This document shows positions 1 through 9,055 of a DNA stretch of 64,000 bases, one piece after another. This stretch comes from an uncultured Paracoccaceae bacterium. GTDB lineage: Bacteria; Pseudomonadota; Alphaproteobacteria; Rhodobacterales; Rhodobacteraceae. How positions within the stretch are numbered: the first letter of the stretch is position 1; the number at the start of each line of letters is the position of its first letter. The DNA lies in NCBI GenBank assembly GCA_947497185.1, contig CANMFL010000001.1, positions 434,001 to 498,000 on the forward strand, read 5' to 3'. The notes under the pieces were generated by a model. The model saw only the letters and a program-made list of their open reading frames with translations, ran no database searches and was not told where the DNA came from. The position numbers and the translations under genes are program-made.

Positions 1-1454
1 TCGCCTACCCAGTTCGCGCCCTCGCCGCCCATTTGCGTGAAGCCAACAGTATCGCGGTCCATCCACTGCACCATATAATGGCAGCCGATACCTGCGTAGG
101 CGCGTGATCCTTCGGGGACTTTGGTGGACGAATTGTGCGGGCAACCGGAACAGAAATACGGCAGACGCGCCGCGATTTCGGATTGATTGTCAGCTTTGCG
201 GGCCTCAGAAATTTGCGCGAGGCCTGAAGTCACGGCGGCGGATCCGCAGCCTTCTTCGATCAAGATGCCACCGACTTTTTCGGCGATCCAGATCGGGTTT
301 AAGTCTGCTTTTGTTGGGAAAATCTCTTCGCGGCGACCTTCGGAATGTTCATCTCCTTTGTGCCAGCCGTAAACGCGCCGACCTTGGCGGTCGTCAAAAA
401 TCGCTTCTTTGACCTGCACTTCAATCAGTTTGCGCTTTTCTTCGACGACAACAATCAGATCTAGCCCTTCGGCGAAATCATGAAAGCTGGCCATATCCAA
501 CGGCCAAACCTGACCGACCTTATATACTGTAATGCCGAGGCGTTCGGCTTCGGCTTCGTCCACGCCAAGCAGGTTCAGCGCGTGGACCAAATCAAGGTAA
601 TTTTTGCCAGCCGCGACAAAGCCAATCTTGGCCCCCGCCTTGCCCAGTTTTCGTTGATCCATCCGGTTTGCGCGACTATATGCTTCGGCAGCGTAGCGTT
701 TATGGTCGATCATCCGCGCTTCTTGCAACTGTGGCGTGTCCACCAGACGGATATTCAAACCACCCTCGGGCATGTCAAAGTCAGGCTCAACCAGTTTGAC
801 GCGGTCGGGGTCGCCGTCCACAACCGACGTGACCTCGATCGTGTCTTTCATCGTTTTCAGGCCAACCCAAACACCGGCAAAGCGGCTGAGCCCCCACGCA
901 TACACGCCGTAGTCGAGAATTTCTTGCACACCAGCAGGGCTCACGATGGGCATATAGGCGTCGAGCATCGCCCAATCGCTCTGGTGCAATGTTGTCGAAC
1001 TTTCGCCCGTGTGGTCGTCACCCATCGCCATGATGACACCACCATGAGGCGAGGATCCGGCCATGTTCGCGTGCCGCATCACGTCGCCGGAACGGTCCAC
1101 ACCGGGGCCTTTACCGTACCAAAGCCCGAACACCCCGTCGAATTTACCTTCGCCACGCAGTTCGGCCTGTTGCGATCCCCACAGCGCGGTCGCGGCCAAA
1201 TCTTCGTTCAGGCCAAGCTGAAATGTCACATCTGCAGGGGCCAAGACATTGCGCGCACGGGTCATCTGCATATCGACCGCACCAAGCGGCGATCCGCGAT
1301 AGCCCGTCACATATCCGGCGGTGTTCAACCCAGCCTGCGTGTCGCGCGCTTTTTGCATAAGCATCAAGCGGACAAGGGCTTGGGTCCCATTCAACAGAAC
1401 TTGACGTTTTGTTAAGTCATATCTGTCATTGAGCGTAATACGGTCCTGCGTCAT
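1..1454 (-). CDS. Indolepyruvate ferredoxin oxidoreductase, fused alpha/beta form (5' part only; runs off the left edge)
   Basis: The minus-strand frame opens at ATG 1454 (MTQDRITLNDRYDL) behind a strong GGGAGGTGGG ribosome site and stays open to base 1, giving about 484 residues of a protein that is usually about 1,150 long. The N-terminal part matches the pyruvate-oxidoreductase-type domain (GYRGSPLGAVD, MAMGDDHTGESS). The conserved YFCSGCPHN motif of the thiamine-diphosphate part lies near residue 440. The family oxidatively decarboxylates aryl-pyruvates from aromatic amino acids to acyl-CoA, reducing ferredoxin. The gene is divergent from a LysR gene 155 bp away, which may control it. The family call is secure from the motifs; the exact substrate is inferred. 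Confidence 0.9.
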   Translation of the reverse strand, partial: MTQDRITLNDRYDLTKRQVLLNGTQALVRLMLMQKARDTQAGLNTAGYVTGYRGSPLGAVDMQMTRARNVLAPADVTFQLGLNEDLAATALWGSQQAELRGEGKFDGVFGLWYGKGPGVDRSGDVMRHANMAGSSPHGGVIMAMGDDHTGESSTTLHQSDWAMLDAYMPIVSPAGVQEILDYGVYAWGLSRFAGVWVGLKTMKDTIEVTSVVDGDPDRVKLVEPDFDMPEGGLNIRLVDTPQLQEARMIDHKRYAAEAYSRANRMDQRKLGKAGAKIGFVAAGKNYLDLVHALNLLGVDEAEAERLGITVYKVGQVWPLDMASFHDFAEGLDLIVVVEEKRKLIEVQVKEAIFDDRQGRRVYGWHKGDEHSEGRREEIFPTKADLNPIWIAEKVGGILIEEGCGSAAVTSGLAQISEARKADNQSEIAARLPYFCSGCPHNSSTKVPEGSRAYAGIGCHYMVQWMDRDTVGFTQMGGEGANWVG

Positions 1455-1554
1455 CTCCCACCTCCCCGATTGGATAACACCCCCACAATAGGTCATACTT
1501 TCTGACCTACAAAGCGAAAACTTCCCCTTTAAGTACAATTGCGCCTTAATGAGG

Positions 1555-1568
1555 TGTTAGCGTAAACA
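1555..1568. promoter_or_regulatory. Possible LacI-type operator between the ior and lysR genes
   Basis: TGTTAGCGTAAACA differs at two positions from the palindrome TGTTAGCGCTAACA that recurs near the two gap genes in this window. It lies 42 bp before the lysR start and 100 bp before the oxidoreductase start. With two mismatches in 14 bases it is only a weak candidate. Confidence 0.25.
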
Positions 1569-1609
1569 AAGTTCAATTAAGAACAAACAAACAGCCGCAG
1601 GGACACGTT

Positions 1610-2515
1610 ATGGACTGGGACAAGCTAAGAATATTTCATGCTGTGGCCGACGCGGGGTCGCTGACCCATGCGGGTGAAACGCTACATCTGTCCCAATCAG
1701 CGGTGTCGCGGCAGGTTCGCGCGCTCGAAGAAAGCCTGAACACCACGCTATTTCACCGCCATGCGCGTGGACTGATTCTAACCGAGCAGGGCGAATTGCT
1801 TTTCGACGCGACTAAATCGATGAACAAACGACTAGAGGCCGCATCTGCACGGATTCGCGATTCTGAGGAAGAAGTGTTCGGCGACCTGCGCGTCACGACG
1901 ACGACGGGTTTCGGCACATTATGGTTGGCACCCCGCCTGCCAAAACTCTACGAACAATACCCCGACTTAAAAATCGATCTGATGTTAGAAGAACGGCTGC
2001 TCGACCTGCCGATGCGTGAAGCTGACGTGGCGATCCGTATGAAAGAACCATCCCAAGCCGATCTTATCCGCAAACGGCTGATGTCCGTGCGGATGCGGCT
2101 ATATGCGTCGCAAACCTATCTTGAGAAAAATGGTGGCATCCGCGATATCGAAGAGATCAGCAACCATCGCCTGATTTGTCAGTCACCGTCGTCGGTCCAA
2201 GTCAGCGCAAGCTCAACGCTTGTTCAGCACCTGATGACCTATGATGTACCCAGCCTGTTTACCGTGAATAACTACTTTGGCGTGCTGCAAGGTGTGTTGA
2301 ACAACCTCGGTATCGGCGTGTTGCCTGATTACGTGACCGAAGACTTCCCCGATCTGGTTCGTGTTTTGCCCGAAATCGAGTCGGGTGAGGTCCCGGTTTT
2401 CCTCGCCTACCCCGAAGAATTGCGCCAATCCAAGCGGATCAGCGCGTTTCGCGACTTTGTTCAGGACGAAATTATCGCCCATCGGCGCAAGATCAGAGAA
2501 GCGGCAGTACTGTAA
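1610..2515 (+). CDS. LysR-family transcriptional regulator
   Basis: This 301-residue protein has the usual LysR length. An N-terminal winged helix-turn-helix covers about residues 3-62 (LSQSAVSRQVRALEESL is the recognition helix region), followed by a periplasmic-binding-like effector domain (about 90-290). The ATG follows CAGGGACACGTT, an acceptable ribosome site. It is transcribed divergently from the indolepyruvate oxidoreductase gene, the usual arrangement for a LysR regulator and its target, so control of that gene is a reasonable inference. The effector cannot be read from the sequence. Confidence 0.92.
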   Translation: MDWDKLRIFHAVADAGSLTHAGETLHLSQSAVSRQVRALEESLNTTLFHRHARGLILTEQGELLFDATKSMNKRLEAASARIRDSEEEVFGDLRVTTTTGFGTLWLAPRLPKLYEQYPDLKIDLMLEERLLDLPMREADVAIRMKEPSQADLIRKRLMSVRMRLYASQTYLEKNGGIRDIEEISNHRLICQSPSSVQVSASSTLVQHLMTYDVPSLFTVNNYFGVLQGVLNNLGIGVLPDYVTEDFPDLVRVLPEIESGEVPVFLAYPEELRQSKRISAFRDFVQDEIIAHRRKIREAAVL

Positions 2516-2590
2516 TATCCGGCTTTTATAACCGCCTAAAATCCGCAAAAACGATTGAATTGCAGGTTCTTACACCAGTATTTAGGCAGT

Positions 2591-2768
2591 TGGATAACGA
2601 TAGATATGCAACACACGCATAGCGGTCATGCGAAATACTGTGCATTATTTTCTTGATCGGTGGGGACCCCACTCCTATCTCAAGCCTCGAAGGCGATGAT
2701 GCTTTAACGCTTGTCTCCTTCACCTCCCTGTTGGACTTGCCGGGCCTTAGTGCCCGGCAGTTTTTTTT
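2591..2768 (+). ncRNA. Candidate small RNA (or short untranslated transcript) ending in a strong terminator
   Basis: The 398-bp gap between lysR and purL holds no convincing ORF but ends in a clear intrinsic terminator (2738-2768). A possible sigma-70 promoter, TTGAAT (2555-2560), 18 bp, TATTTA (2579-2584), would start a transcript of about 175 nt. It contains a GTGGGGACCCCAC palindrome (2661-2673) and a pyrimidine stretch CACCTCCCTG (2721-2730) just before the terminator. Such CCUCCC segments resemble the anti-Shine-Dalgarno motifs of several alphaproteobacterial small RNAs. It could instead be only the long 3' end of the lysR mRNA. Confidence 0.35.
2738..2768 (+). terminator. Intrinsic terminator upstream of purL
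   Basis: An 8-bp GC-rich stem (TGCCGGGC / GCCCGGCA) with a six-base loop at 2746-2751 is followed by G and eight T residues. It lies 220 bp after lysR and 145 bp before purL, so it ends either the lysR transcript or an independent small RNA. Confidence 0.85.
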
Positions 2769-2913
2769 GGACCACGGGGATCGCTGATTTTTCATCATAA
2801 AAGCCGCGGTCTGTCAGGGTTTTTAACCAAAAACGCAGACCTTTCCCGCACACGCACTTCCCCCGCTTGCAAACGCAGTCTAAAAGGCCCGCGAATGCTC
2901 AGGGGATTGCCAC

Positions 2914-5073
2914 ATGACCGAACCAGCCATCACGTCCGAATTGATCGCCGCACACGGGCTGTCGCCTGACGAATACAAGCGTATTCTCGACATCATCGGC
3001 CGCGAGCCGAGCTTCACAGAGTTGGGCATTTTTTCCGCGATGTGGAATGAGCATTGCTCGTACAAGTCGTCCAAGAAATGGTTGCGCACCCTCCCTACTG
3101 AGGGTCCACAGGTCGTCTGCGGTCCTGGCGAAAACGCGGGCATCGTGGATATCGGCGACGGTCAATGTGTGGTCTTCAAGATGGAAAGCCACAACCACCC
3201 GTCCTACATTGAGCCCTACCAAGGGGCCGCGACAGGCGTTGGCGGCATTCTGCGCGACGTCTTTACCATGGGCGCACGGCCCATCGCCGCGATGAATTCG
3301 CTGTCCTTCGGGATGCCGGATCACCCAAAAACCAAGCAATTGGTGAACGGCGTGGTGGCGGGTGTCGGCGGCTACGGGAACTGCTTTGGCGTGCCGATGG
3401 TCGGCGGCGAAGTCCGCTTTGACCCAAGCTATAACGGCAACTGCCTTGTGAACGCATTCGCGGCAGGCCTCGCTGACACCGACAAGATTTTCTATTCTGC
3501 AGCCTCCGGCATCGGCATGCCCGTCGTCTACCTTGGCGCAAAAACAGGCCGCGACGGTGTTGGCGGCGCGACGATGGCCTCCGCCGAATTCGACGACACG
3601 ATCGAGGATAAACGCCCCACCGTGCAAGTCGGCGATCCGTTCACGGAAAAACGCCTGATGGAAGCCACGTTGGAGCTCATGGCAACTGGTGCCGTGATCT
3701 CGATCCAAGACATGGGCGCCGCTGGGCTGACCTGTTCGGCCGTGGAAATGGGCGACAAAGGCGGCTTGGGCGTCAAGTTGAACCTCGAAGACGTGCCACA
3801 ACGCGAAGACAATATGACAGCTTACGAGATGATGCTGTCCGAATCCCAAGAACGCATGCTGATGGTCCTGAAACCGGAACTCGAGGCAGAAGCCCGCGCC
3901 GTGTTCATCAAATGGGACCTCGATTTTGCCATTGTTGGCGAAACCATCGCCGAAGACCGGTTCCTGATTTTGCACAACGGTGAAGTCAAAGCCGACTTGC
4001 CGCTCGCGACCTTGTCCGGCTCTGCGCCTGAATACGACCGCCCGTGGGTGGAAACACCAGCGGCAGCCCCCTTCACAGAGGCGCTGACAATCGACCCAAT
4101 CGACGGCCTGAAGGCGCTGATCTCTAGCCCGAACTACGCGGGTAAACAGTGGGTGTACGAGCAATATGACCAGCAGGTCATGGGCGACACATCCCGCACA
4201 CCGGGCGCCGGGTCCGGCATCGTGCGCGTGCACGGCACACCAAAATCCATCGCTTTCACCTCAGACGTGACCCCGCGCTACGTCAAAGCGAACCCTGTCG
4301 AAGGCGGCAAACAAGCCGTGGCCGAAGCTTACCGCAACCTCACAGCCGTGGGTGCTACCCCATTGGCAACAACCGACAACATGAACTTTGGCAACCCAGA
4401 GAAGCCTGAAATCATGGGCCAGTTTGTGGGTGCGATCAAAGGCATCGGCGAAGCGTGCATCGCACTGGATATGCCCATCGTCTCTGGCAACGTGTCGCTT
4501 TATAACGAAACCGACGGCGCAGGCATTCTGCCGACGCCGACTATCGGGGCCGTCGGCCTGATCGCCACGCCAGACCGCGCAATCACGGGTACGATGCAGG
4601 ACGGCGACGTGCTGCTGTTGGTCGGATCAACATCCGGCCACCTCGGTCAATCCGCCCTGCTCGCCGAAGCATTCGGGCGCGTTGAGGGCGACGCACCAAC
4701 TGTCGATCTTGCTGATGAAAAAGCCCACGGCGACTTCATCCGCACCAACCACGCCAACATCCCCTGCTGCACCGATATCGCAGACGGTGGGCTGGCGCTT
4801 GCCGCGTTTGAACTGGCCGAAGCCGCAGGCGTGGGTATCAACGTGACCTTGGGCGACACCGCAACATTGTTCGGCGAAGACCAAGCCCGTTACCTGATTG
4901 CCTGCACACCCGCGCAAGCAAAGTCGCTCGCAGCAGCGGCCAAGTCCGCCGACATTGCACTGACGCAAATCGGCACGGCATCCGGCACATCAGTCACATT
5001 CGGGACCTCAACGGCGCCGCTGGACGCGCTGCAACAGATCTTCCGCAGCGCCTTCGCCAATGCTGTGGCGTAA
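2914..5073 (+). CDS. purL: Phosphoribosylformylglycinamidine synthase subunit PurL
   Basis: This 719-residue protein is the small-type PurL. It makes FGAM from FGAR, ATP and ammonia supplied by PurQ in the fourth step of purine synthesis. The N-terminal [10 protein letters not shown] motif, the KMESHNHPS nucleotide-binding segment (about residue 90) and the internal duplication of the AIRS-like fold are all visible (GNVSLYNET in the second half). PurS and PurQ are not in the window. bolA and grxD follow on the same strand. The 3' end is directly followed by a repeated element (5076-5119). Confidence 0.98.
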   Translation: MTEPAITSELIAAHGLSPDEYKRILDIIGREPSFTELGIFSAMWNEHCSYKSSKKWLRTLPTEGPQVVCGPGENAGIVDIGDGQCVVFKMESHNHPSYIEPYQGAATGVGGILRDVFTMGARPIAAMNSLSFGMPDHPKTKQLVNGVVAGVGGYGNCFGVPMVGGEVRFDPSYNGNCLVNAFAAGLADTDKIFYSAASGIGMPVVYLGAKTGRDGVGGATMASAEFDDTIEDKRPTVQVGDPFTEKRLMEATLELMATGAVISIQDMGAAGLTCSAVEMGDKGGLGVKLNLEDVPQREDNMTAYEMMLSESQERMLMVLKPELEAEARAVFIKWDLDFAIVGETIAEDRFLILHNGEVKADLPLATLSGSAPEYDRPWVETPAAAPFTEALTIDPIDGLKALISSPNYAGKQWVYEQYDQQVMGDTSRTPGAGSGIVRVHGTPKSIAFTSDVTPRYVKANPVEGGKQAVAEAYRNLTAVGATPLATTDNMNFGNPEKPEIMGQFVGAIKGIGEACIALDMPIVSGNVSLYNETDGAGILPTPTIGAVGLIATPDRAITGTMQDGDVLLLVGSTSGHLGQSALLAEAFGRVEGDAPTVDLADEKAHGDFIRTNHANIPCCTDIADGGLALAAFELAEAAGVGINVTLGDTATLFGEDQARYLIACTPAQAKSLAAAAKSADIALTQIGTASGTSVTFGTSTAPLDALQQIFRSAFANAVA

Positions 5074-5075
5074 CA

Positions 5076-5119
5076 CCCGCTTCTTTGACTTCTTCTAAAT
5101 CCCCCGCCGGGAGGCTCCC
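5076..5119 (+). repeat. 3'-flanking repeat with the RFFDFF-stop signature, copy 1
   Basis: Starting three bases after the purL stop codon, a 25-base segment (5076-5100) is identical to the segment that follows ispG on the other strand. It is followed by a near-identical GC-rich part (CCCGCCGGGAGGCTCCC). In one frame it reads R-F-F-D-F-F-stop. Here that frame can start at ATG 5060 inside purL and give the 12-residue [12 protein letters not shown]. Function unknown; it may be a structured 3' UTR element. Confidence 0.6.
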
Positions 5120-5178
5120 CCCTTGCCGACCGGCGGCACACTACCTAGTTTAAATGCAACACGCAAAAAGGACGCGCC

Positions 5179-5412
5179 ATGATCACCGCTCACGACATTG
5201 AAACCCTGATCCGCGATGCCTTTCCGCAGGCGAAAGTCACCGTGCAAGGTGACGACGGCGCGCATTTCGCGGCCGAGGTTATCGACGAAAGCTTTCGCGG
5301 CAAAAACCGCGTGCAGCAACAACGGGCGGTCTATGCGGCGCTGAAGGGCAAAATGGACGGCAGCAATGGCGAACTTCATGCCCTTGCCCTGACCACCAAA
5401 GCCCCCGATTGA
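5179..5412 (+). CDS. BolA family protein
   Basis: A 77-residue BolA/IbaG-type protein with the class II KH-like fold. The central FAAEVIDESFRGKNRVQQQRAV region carries the family signature, and a C-terminal HALALTTKAP strand follows. Family members bind monothiol glutaredoxins and share a [2Fe-2S] cluster used in iron sensing and cluster delivery. The next gene is a monothiol CGFS glutaredoxin, which supports that role. AAAAAGGACGCGCC precedes the ATG. The spacer to grxD contains a double palindrome (5416-5457), so coupling of the two genes may be affected by it. Confidence 0.93.
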   Translation: MITAHDIETLIRDAFPQAKVTVQGDDGAHFAAEVIDESFRGKNRVQQQRAVYAALKGKMDGSNGELHALALTTKAPD

Positions 5413-5415
5413 TCC

Positions 5416-5457
5416 CAAATTTTCCAGAAAATTTGTCCGAATTTTCGCGAAAATTCG
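5416..5457. repeat. Paired 20-bp palindromes (dispersed palindromic element, copy 1)
   Basis: Two perfect inverted repeats lie back to back between bolA and grxD: CAAATTTTCCAGAAAATTTG (5416-5435) and CGAATTTTCGCGAAAATTCG (5438-5457), starting 22 bp apart. The same architecture, with the second palindrome identical, occurs at 34686-34727. A related single palindrome is at 5850-5869. This looks like a small dispersed intergenic element that can form hairpins in RNA. Confidence 0.8.
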
Positions 5458-5480
5458 AGGCCACAACGAAGGACACCACT

Positions 5481-5840
5481 ATGACTATCGCAGACCAAAT
5501 CAAAGAAACCGTTTCAGCCAACGACGTTGTACTGTTTATGAAGGGCACAAAATCCATGCCGCAATGCGGATTCTCTTCGCGCGTGGCTGGCGTTTTGAAC
5601 TTCATGGGCGTTGATTTCGCTGACGTGAACGTGCTCGCAGACGAAGATATGCGCCAAGGCATCAAGGATTATTCCGACTGGCCAACCGTGCCGCAGCTCT
5701 ACGTCAAAGGCGAATTTGTCGGCGGCTGTGACATCATCACTGAGATGACGTTGTCTGGCGAATTGGACACGCTGTTTTCAGAGAACGCAGTGACCTTCGA
5801 CAAAGACGCAGCCGACAAAATCCGCGAAGCGAACGGCTAA
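5481..5840 (+). CDS. grxD: Monothiol glutaredoxin, Grx4/GrxD type
   Basis: A 119-residue monothiol glutaredoxin. The active-site motif CGFS is at residues 29-32 (KSMPQCGFSSR), and the glutathione-binding WPTVPQLYVKGEFVGGCDI segment follows. These proteins bind a bridging [2Fe-2S] cluster with glutathione, often with BolA, and pass clusters on or report iron status. The start is ATG 5481 (MTIADQI) after GAAGGACACCACT. An in-frame upstream ATG at 5409 would translate through the palindromic repeat and is rejected. bolA lies immediately upstream. Confidence 0.96.
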   Translation: MTIADQIKETVSANDVVLFMKGTKSMPQCGFSSRVAGVLNFMGVDFADVNVLADEDMRQGIKDYSDWPTVPQLYVKGEFVGGCDIITEMTLSGELDTLFSENAVTFDKDAADKIREANG

Positions 5841-5849
5841 GCGCTGCCG

Positions 5850-5869
5850 CGATTTTTCTCGAAAAATCG
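5850..5869. repeat. Single 20-bp palindrome of the dispersed palindromic element
   Basis: CGATTTTTCTCGAAAAATCG has perfect 9-base arms and lies 10 bp after grxD. It matches the first palindrome of the pair at 34686-34705 except for the two central bases. It may act as part of the grxD 3' end. Confidence 0.65.
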
Positions 5870-5884
5870 ACGCGCCGAACAAAT

Positions 5885-5911
5885 GTCGTACCCGCAGAAC
5901 GTGGGTACGAC
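5885..5911. terminator. Hairpin between convergent grxD and zapA
   Basis: GTCGTACCC (5885-5893) pairs perfectly with GGGTACGAC (5903-5911) around a nine-base loop. The position between two converging genes fits a shared terminator, but there is no T-run on either side, so intrinsic termination is not certain. Confidence 0.5.
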
Positions 5912-5916
5912 CCTAC

Positions 5917-6297
5917 CTACCCCACGCGGCGTTCTACCTCTGCCGCCAGTGCTTCTGCCCGTGCCGCGATCTGCGCCATTGCGTCGCTTACACCCACAGG
6001 GATGACAGGCACTTCGACCTGCGCAGGGTTGCTTTCCAACGTATCAATCCGCGCTTGCAGTTGCGCCATGCGGGTTTCCGCCTCTTTGACCTTTTCCTCA
6101 AGGCCAGCCGTTTTATCAGCCAACATCAAGCCCGACATCAGCAGCATCCGCGCTTCTGGCATCCGTCCGATTTGCGCGGACATATGTGATGCCTCTTCGT
6201 TCAGCATTGCAGCCGCAGAATGTAGGAAATGCTCTTCGCCTTCCTGACAAGCCACTTCAAACGTCCGGCCACCGATGGCAATCTCGACATGGGGCAT
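5917..6297 (-). CDS. zapA: Cell division protein ZapA
   Basis: A 126-residue ZapA. The short N-terminal beta domain (HVEIAIGGRTFEVACQEGEE) is typical, followed by a long helix rich in charged residues (about 60-105) that forms the coiled-coil dimer/tetramer. ZapA cross-links FtsZ filaments at the division site. The gene lies one base downstream of the coiled-coil gene at 6299-6775 and is probably translated from the same mRNA. Confidence 0.9.
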   Translation of the reverse strand: MPHVEIAIGGRTFEVACQEGEEHFLHSAAAMLNEEASHMSAQIGRMPEARMLLMSGLMLADKTAGLEEKVKEAETRMAQLQARIDTLESNPAQVEVPVIPVGVSDAMAQIAARAEALAAEVERRVG

Positions 6298-6298
6298 A

Positions 6299-6775
6299 TC
6301 AGGCCTCCTTGATCAGGGGTTTGAGTTCTTTCAGGATCGCGTCAACTTCCGCTGACTCAGACGCCCGCTGCGCTGACAGCGCCTCAACTTCGGCCATCAT
6401 CGCGCGGTTGATCAGTTCAGGCTCGGCCACACCTTCGGACGCCGCGGTCCGCAATTGCGCGTTCACCTCGCGCAGGTCCGCGCTGGACGCCCGCAACCGC
6501 TGTAATTCTGTATCAAGTGCTGCCATCTGGTCGCGTTGCGCGATAACCCGCGCTTCGAGTTCAGTAATTTTGGTATCTTGCCGCTCTTTGAGCGCTTTGA
6601 CACGTTCCTCAAGCTGCGCATTGGCGAACCGTTCTTCGTCCAACTGCGTGGCGAGCCCCGCCGCATCAACGCCAGTCTCCAAATCCGCCGCCTGTTCGGC
6701 CATCGTCCCGAGACCACGTTCAATCCGGTCCATAGCGACCGAAATCCGCTGCTCTAACTGCGTGACGTCTGTCAT
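6299..6775 (-). CDS. Coiled-coil protein encoded with zapA, function unknown
   Basis: A 158-residue protein made almost entirely of charged heptad-like helix (about residues 5-110: LEQRISVAMDRIERGL, QLEERVKALKERQ, ITELEARVIAQRD). It has no signal peptide or membrane segment. The start is ATG 6775 behind GAGAGGACGACGC; the longer frame to 6892 has no ribosome site. It is directly followed by zapA, so a role beside ZapA in division (for example a ZapB-like spacer or bundling partner) is plausible. That is inferred from position and coiled-coil character only. Confidence 0.8.
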   Translation of the reverse strand: MTDVTQLEQRISVAMDRIERGLGTMAEQAADLETGVDAAGLATQLDEERFANAQLEERVKALKERQDTKITELEARVIAQRDQMAALDTELQRLRASSADLREVNAQLRTAASEGVAEPELINRAMMAEVEALSAQRASESAEVDAILKELKPLIKEA

Positions 6776-6905
6776 GCGTCGTCCTCTCGTAGCATCAAAA
6801 CCGCGAATCGCGGAACCTGTACCAAACTCTATGCCAACCGCAGCCCCCCCGCAAATGCCGCAGTTGAGCGGTAGTGTAACTATGCCAACCACTTATGATG
6901 CGTGC

Positions 6906-6933
6906 TTGATCTTAACCGCGTCGGTGATATGAC
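6906..6933 (+). promoter_or_regulatory. Candidate sigma-70 promoter of tkt
   Basis: TTGATC (6906-6911) and TATGAC (6928-6933) are separated by 16 bp and lie 40 bp before the proposed TTG start of tkt. The match to consensus is reasonable but unproven. Confidence 0.4.
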
Positions 6934-6973
6934 ACCCCCTAACGCCAAAACTTAGCCCGATAGGACCGTTGCC

Positions 6974-8989
6974 TTGGATATTGCAGCCATGCGTGAAGCA
7001 AACCCCGACCATTGGATGAAAGCAGCCGCCATTCGTGCGCTGACATTGGATGCCGTCGCCGCCGCCAACTCTGGCCACTCTGGTATGCCGATGGGCATGG
7101 CCGATGTTGCAACAGTTCTGTACGAGAACCACCTCAACTTTGATCCTAAAGCCCCTGATTGGGCCGACCGCGACCGGTTTATCCTGTCCGCAGGTCACGG
7201 ATCAATGCTGCTGTATTCTCTGATGTACCTCACAGGCTACGAAGACATCACGCTCGACGAGATCAAAAACTTCCGTCAGTGGGGCGCAAAAACAGCGGGC
7301 CACCCAGAATATGGCCACGCCCGCGGTATCGAGACCACAACAGGTCCGCTTGGCCAAGGGATCGCCAATTCTGTTGGCTTCGCGATTGCCGAAGAAATCC
7401 AGCGTGCCACTTGGGGTAAAAACATCGTTAACCACTACACATATGTAATGGCTGGCGACGGTTGCTTGATGGAAGGCGTATCTCAAGAGGCGCTGGCCCT
7501 TGCTGGTATGCAAGAATTGTCGCACCTGATTGTGTTCTGGGACAACAACAACATCACAATCGACGGCACCGTTGATATCGCCGACAAAACCAACCAGCCG
7601 CAGCGCTTTGCTGCATCCGGTTGGCATGTGCTGGAAATCGACGGCCACGATCCAAAAGCGATCGACGCCGCGATTTCTGAGGCGAAAAAAGATCCGCGCC
7701 CGTCGATGATCGCCTGCAAAACCCACATCGCTTTGGGTCACGCGGCCCAAGACACGTCCAAAGGCCACGGCGCTTTGACAGATGCCGATCAAATGGCCGC
7801 TGCCAAAGAAGTCTACGGTTGGACAACTGGCCCGTTTGAAGTCCCCGCTGACATTAAAAAAGACTGGGAAGACATGGCGAAACGCGGCCAAGCGGCACAC
7901 GCCGACTGGCAAGCTCGTTTCGACAAACTGTCCGGCACCAAACAGGCGGAATTCAAACGCCAGTACGCAGGCGAAGCCCCCGCGAAACTGTCCGCTGTGA
8001 TCCGTGCGTTCAAAAAGCAGGCAACAGATTCCGCGCCAAAAATGGCAACGCGCAAGTCATCCGAGAAAACACTGGAAGTCGTCAACGCGATCATGCCGGA
8101 AACCATCGGTGGCTCGGCTGACCTGACTGGGTCGAACAACACCAAAACCGCTGACATGGGCGTGTTCCACCCGACTGACCGCAAAGGCCGTTACGTTTAC
8201 TACGGTGTGCGCGAGCATGGTATGGCCGCTGCGATGAACGGCATGGCGCTGCACGGCGGCGCGAAACCATACGGCGGCACATTCATGTGCTTCACTGATT
8301 ACGCACGTGGCGCGATGCGTCTGTCTGCGCTGATGGGCGTGCCTGTGACTTACGTCATGACCCACGATTCCATCGGTCTTGGCGAAGACGGCCCGACACA
8401 CCAACCAGTTGAGCACCTCGCGATGATGCGTGCTACACCGAACACTAACGTCTTCCGCCCTGCGGATACTGTGGAAACGGCTGAAGCATGGGAAATGGCG
8501 CTGACATCGACCAGCACCCCACACGTGCTGTGCTTGTCGCGTCAAAACCTGCCAACCGTGCGCACAACGCACAAAACCAAGAACCTGTCCGCGCAAGGCG
8601 GCTACGTTCTGGCAGAGGCGGAAAACAAGCGTAAAGCGATCATCATGGCCTCCGGCTCTGAAGTCGAAGTTGCAATGGAAGCCAAAGCCTTGCTTGAGGC
8701 CGAAGGCATCGGCGCGCGCGTGGTGTCGATGCCCTGCATGGAACTGTTCGAACAACAGGACGAGGCCTACCGCAAGCGCGTTTTGCCAGCTGGTCCGGTC
8801 CGTGTCGCAGTTGAAGCTGGCGTACAGCAAAGCTGGGACAAATGGTTGATGGGCGAGCGCGGCAGCTACAAAAAAGCAGCGTTTGTCGGCATGGACAGCT
8901 TTGGGGCCTCTGCACCAGCTGAAACCTTGTTCGAAAAGTTCGGCATCACAGCCGCAGACGTGGCCAAAGCAGTAAAAGACCTGCTTTAA
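6974..8989 (+). CDS. tkt: Transketolase
   Basis: This 671-residue protein is a full-length transketolase, moving two-carbon units between sugar phosphates with thiamine diphosphate. Visible motifs are [13 protein letters not shown] near residue 36, the [13 protein letters not shown] thiamine-binding motif near residue 163, and the pyrimidine-domain [20 protein letters not shown] favour the TTG start at 6974 because TAGGACCGTTGCC places a ribosome site correctly. ATG 6989 would remove five residues. It is the first of a run of sugar-phosphate genes that continues with two gap genes. A hairpin terminator follows. Confidence 0.97.
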   Translation: MDIAAMREANPDHWMKAAAIRALTLDAVAAANSGHSGMPMGMADVATVLYENHLNFDPKAPDWADRDRFILSAGHGSMLLYSLMYLTGYEDITLDEIKNFRQWGAKTAGHPEYGHARGIETTTGPLGQGIANSVGFAIAEEIQRATWGKNIVNHYTYVMAGDGCLMEGVSQEALALAGMQELSHLIVFWDNNNITIDGTVDIADKTNQPQRFAASGWHVLEIDGHDPKAIDAAISEAKKDPRPSMIACKTHIALGHAAQDTSKGHGALTDADQMAAAKEVYGWTTGPFEVPADIKKDWEDMAKRGQAAHADWQARFDKLSGTKQAEFKRQYAGEAPAKLSAVIRAFKKQATDSAPKMATRKSSEKTLEVVNAIMPETIGGSADLTGSNNTKTADMGVFHPTDRKGRYVYYGVREHGMAAAMNGMALHGGAKPYGGTFMCFTDYARGAMRLSALMGVPVTYVMTHDSIGLGEDGPTHQPVEHLAMMRATPNTNVFRPADTVETAEAWEMALTSTSTPHVLCLSRQNLPTVRTTHKTKNLSAQGGYVLAEAENKRKAIIMASGSEVEVAMEAKALLEAEGIGARVVSMPCMELFEQQDEAYRKRVLPAGPVRVAVEAGVQQSWDKWLMGERGSYKKAAFVGMDSFGASAPAETLFEKFGITAADVAKAVKDLL

Positions 8990-8999
8990 CCAAATGTTG

Positions 9000-9027
9000 T
9001 CAGGTGGGTGGCATACTGCCCACCTGA
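9000..9027 (+). terminator. Hairpin terminator after tkt
   Basis: TCAGGTGGG (9000-9008) and CCCACCTGA (9019-9027) are perfect complements around a ten-base loop. They lie 10 bp after the tkt stop codon and are followed by TATTT. The T-run is short, so termination may be partial. Confidence 0.65.
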
Positions 9028-9055
9028 TATTTCCTCGATAGAACTGGTCACATAG

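Noticed and set aside
480..1415. 311-residue plus-strand ORF
   Set aside because: It is antisense to the indolepyruvate oxidoreductase frame, which carries clear family motifs; the ORF itself is rich in His, Arg and Gln like other antisense shadows.
2738..2913. Purine riboswitch or attenuator controlling purL
   Set aside because: The terminator lies 145 bp before purL, no purine aptamer core or anti-terminator pairing was visible, and such riboswitches are not typical of this group.
2899..4233. 444-residue minus-strand ORF opposite purL
   Set aside because: purL is unmistakable on the plus strand; the long antisense frame follows from codon bias and has a His/Cys/Arg-rich composition.
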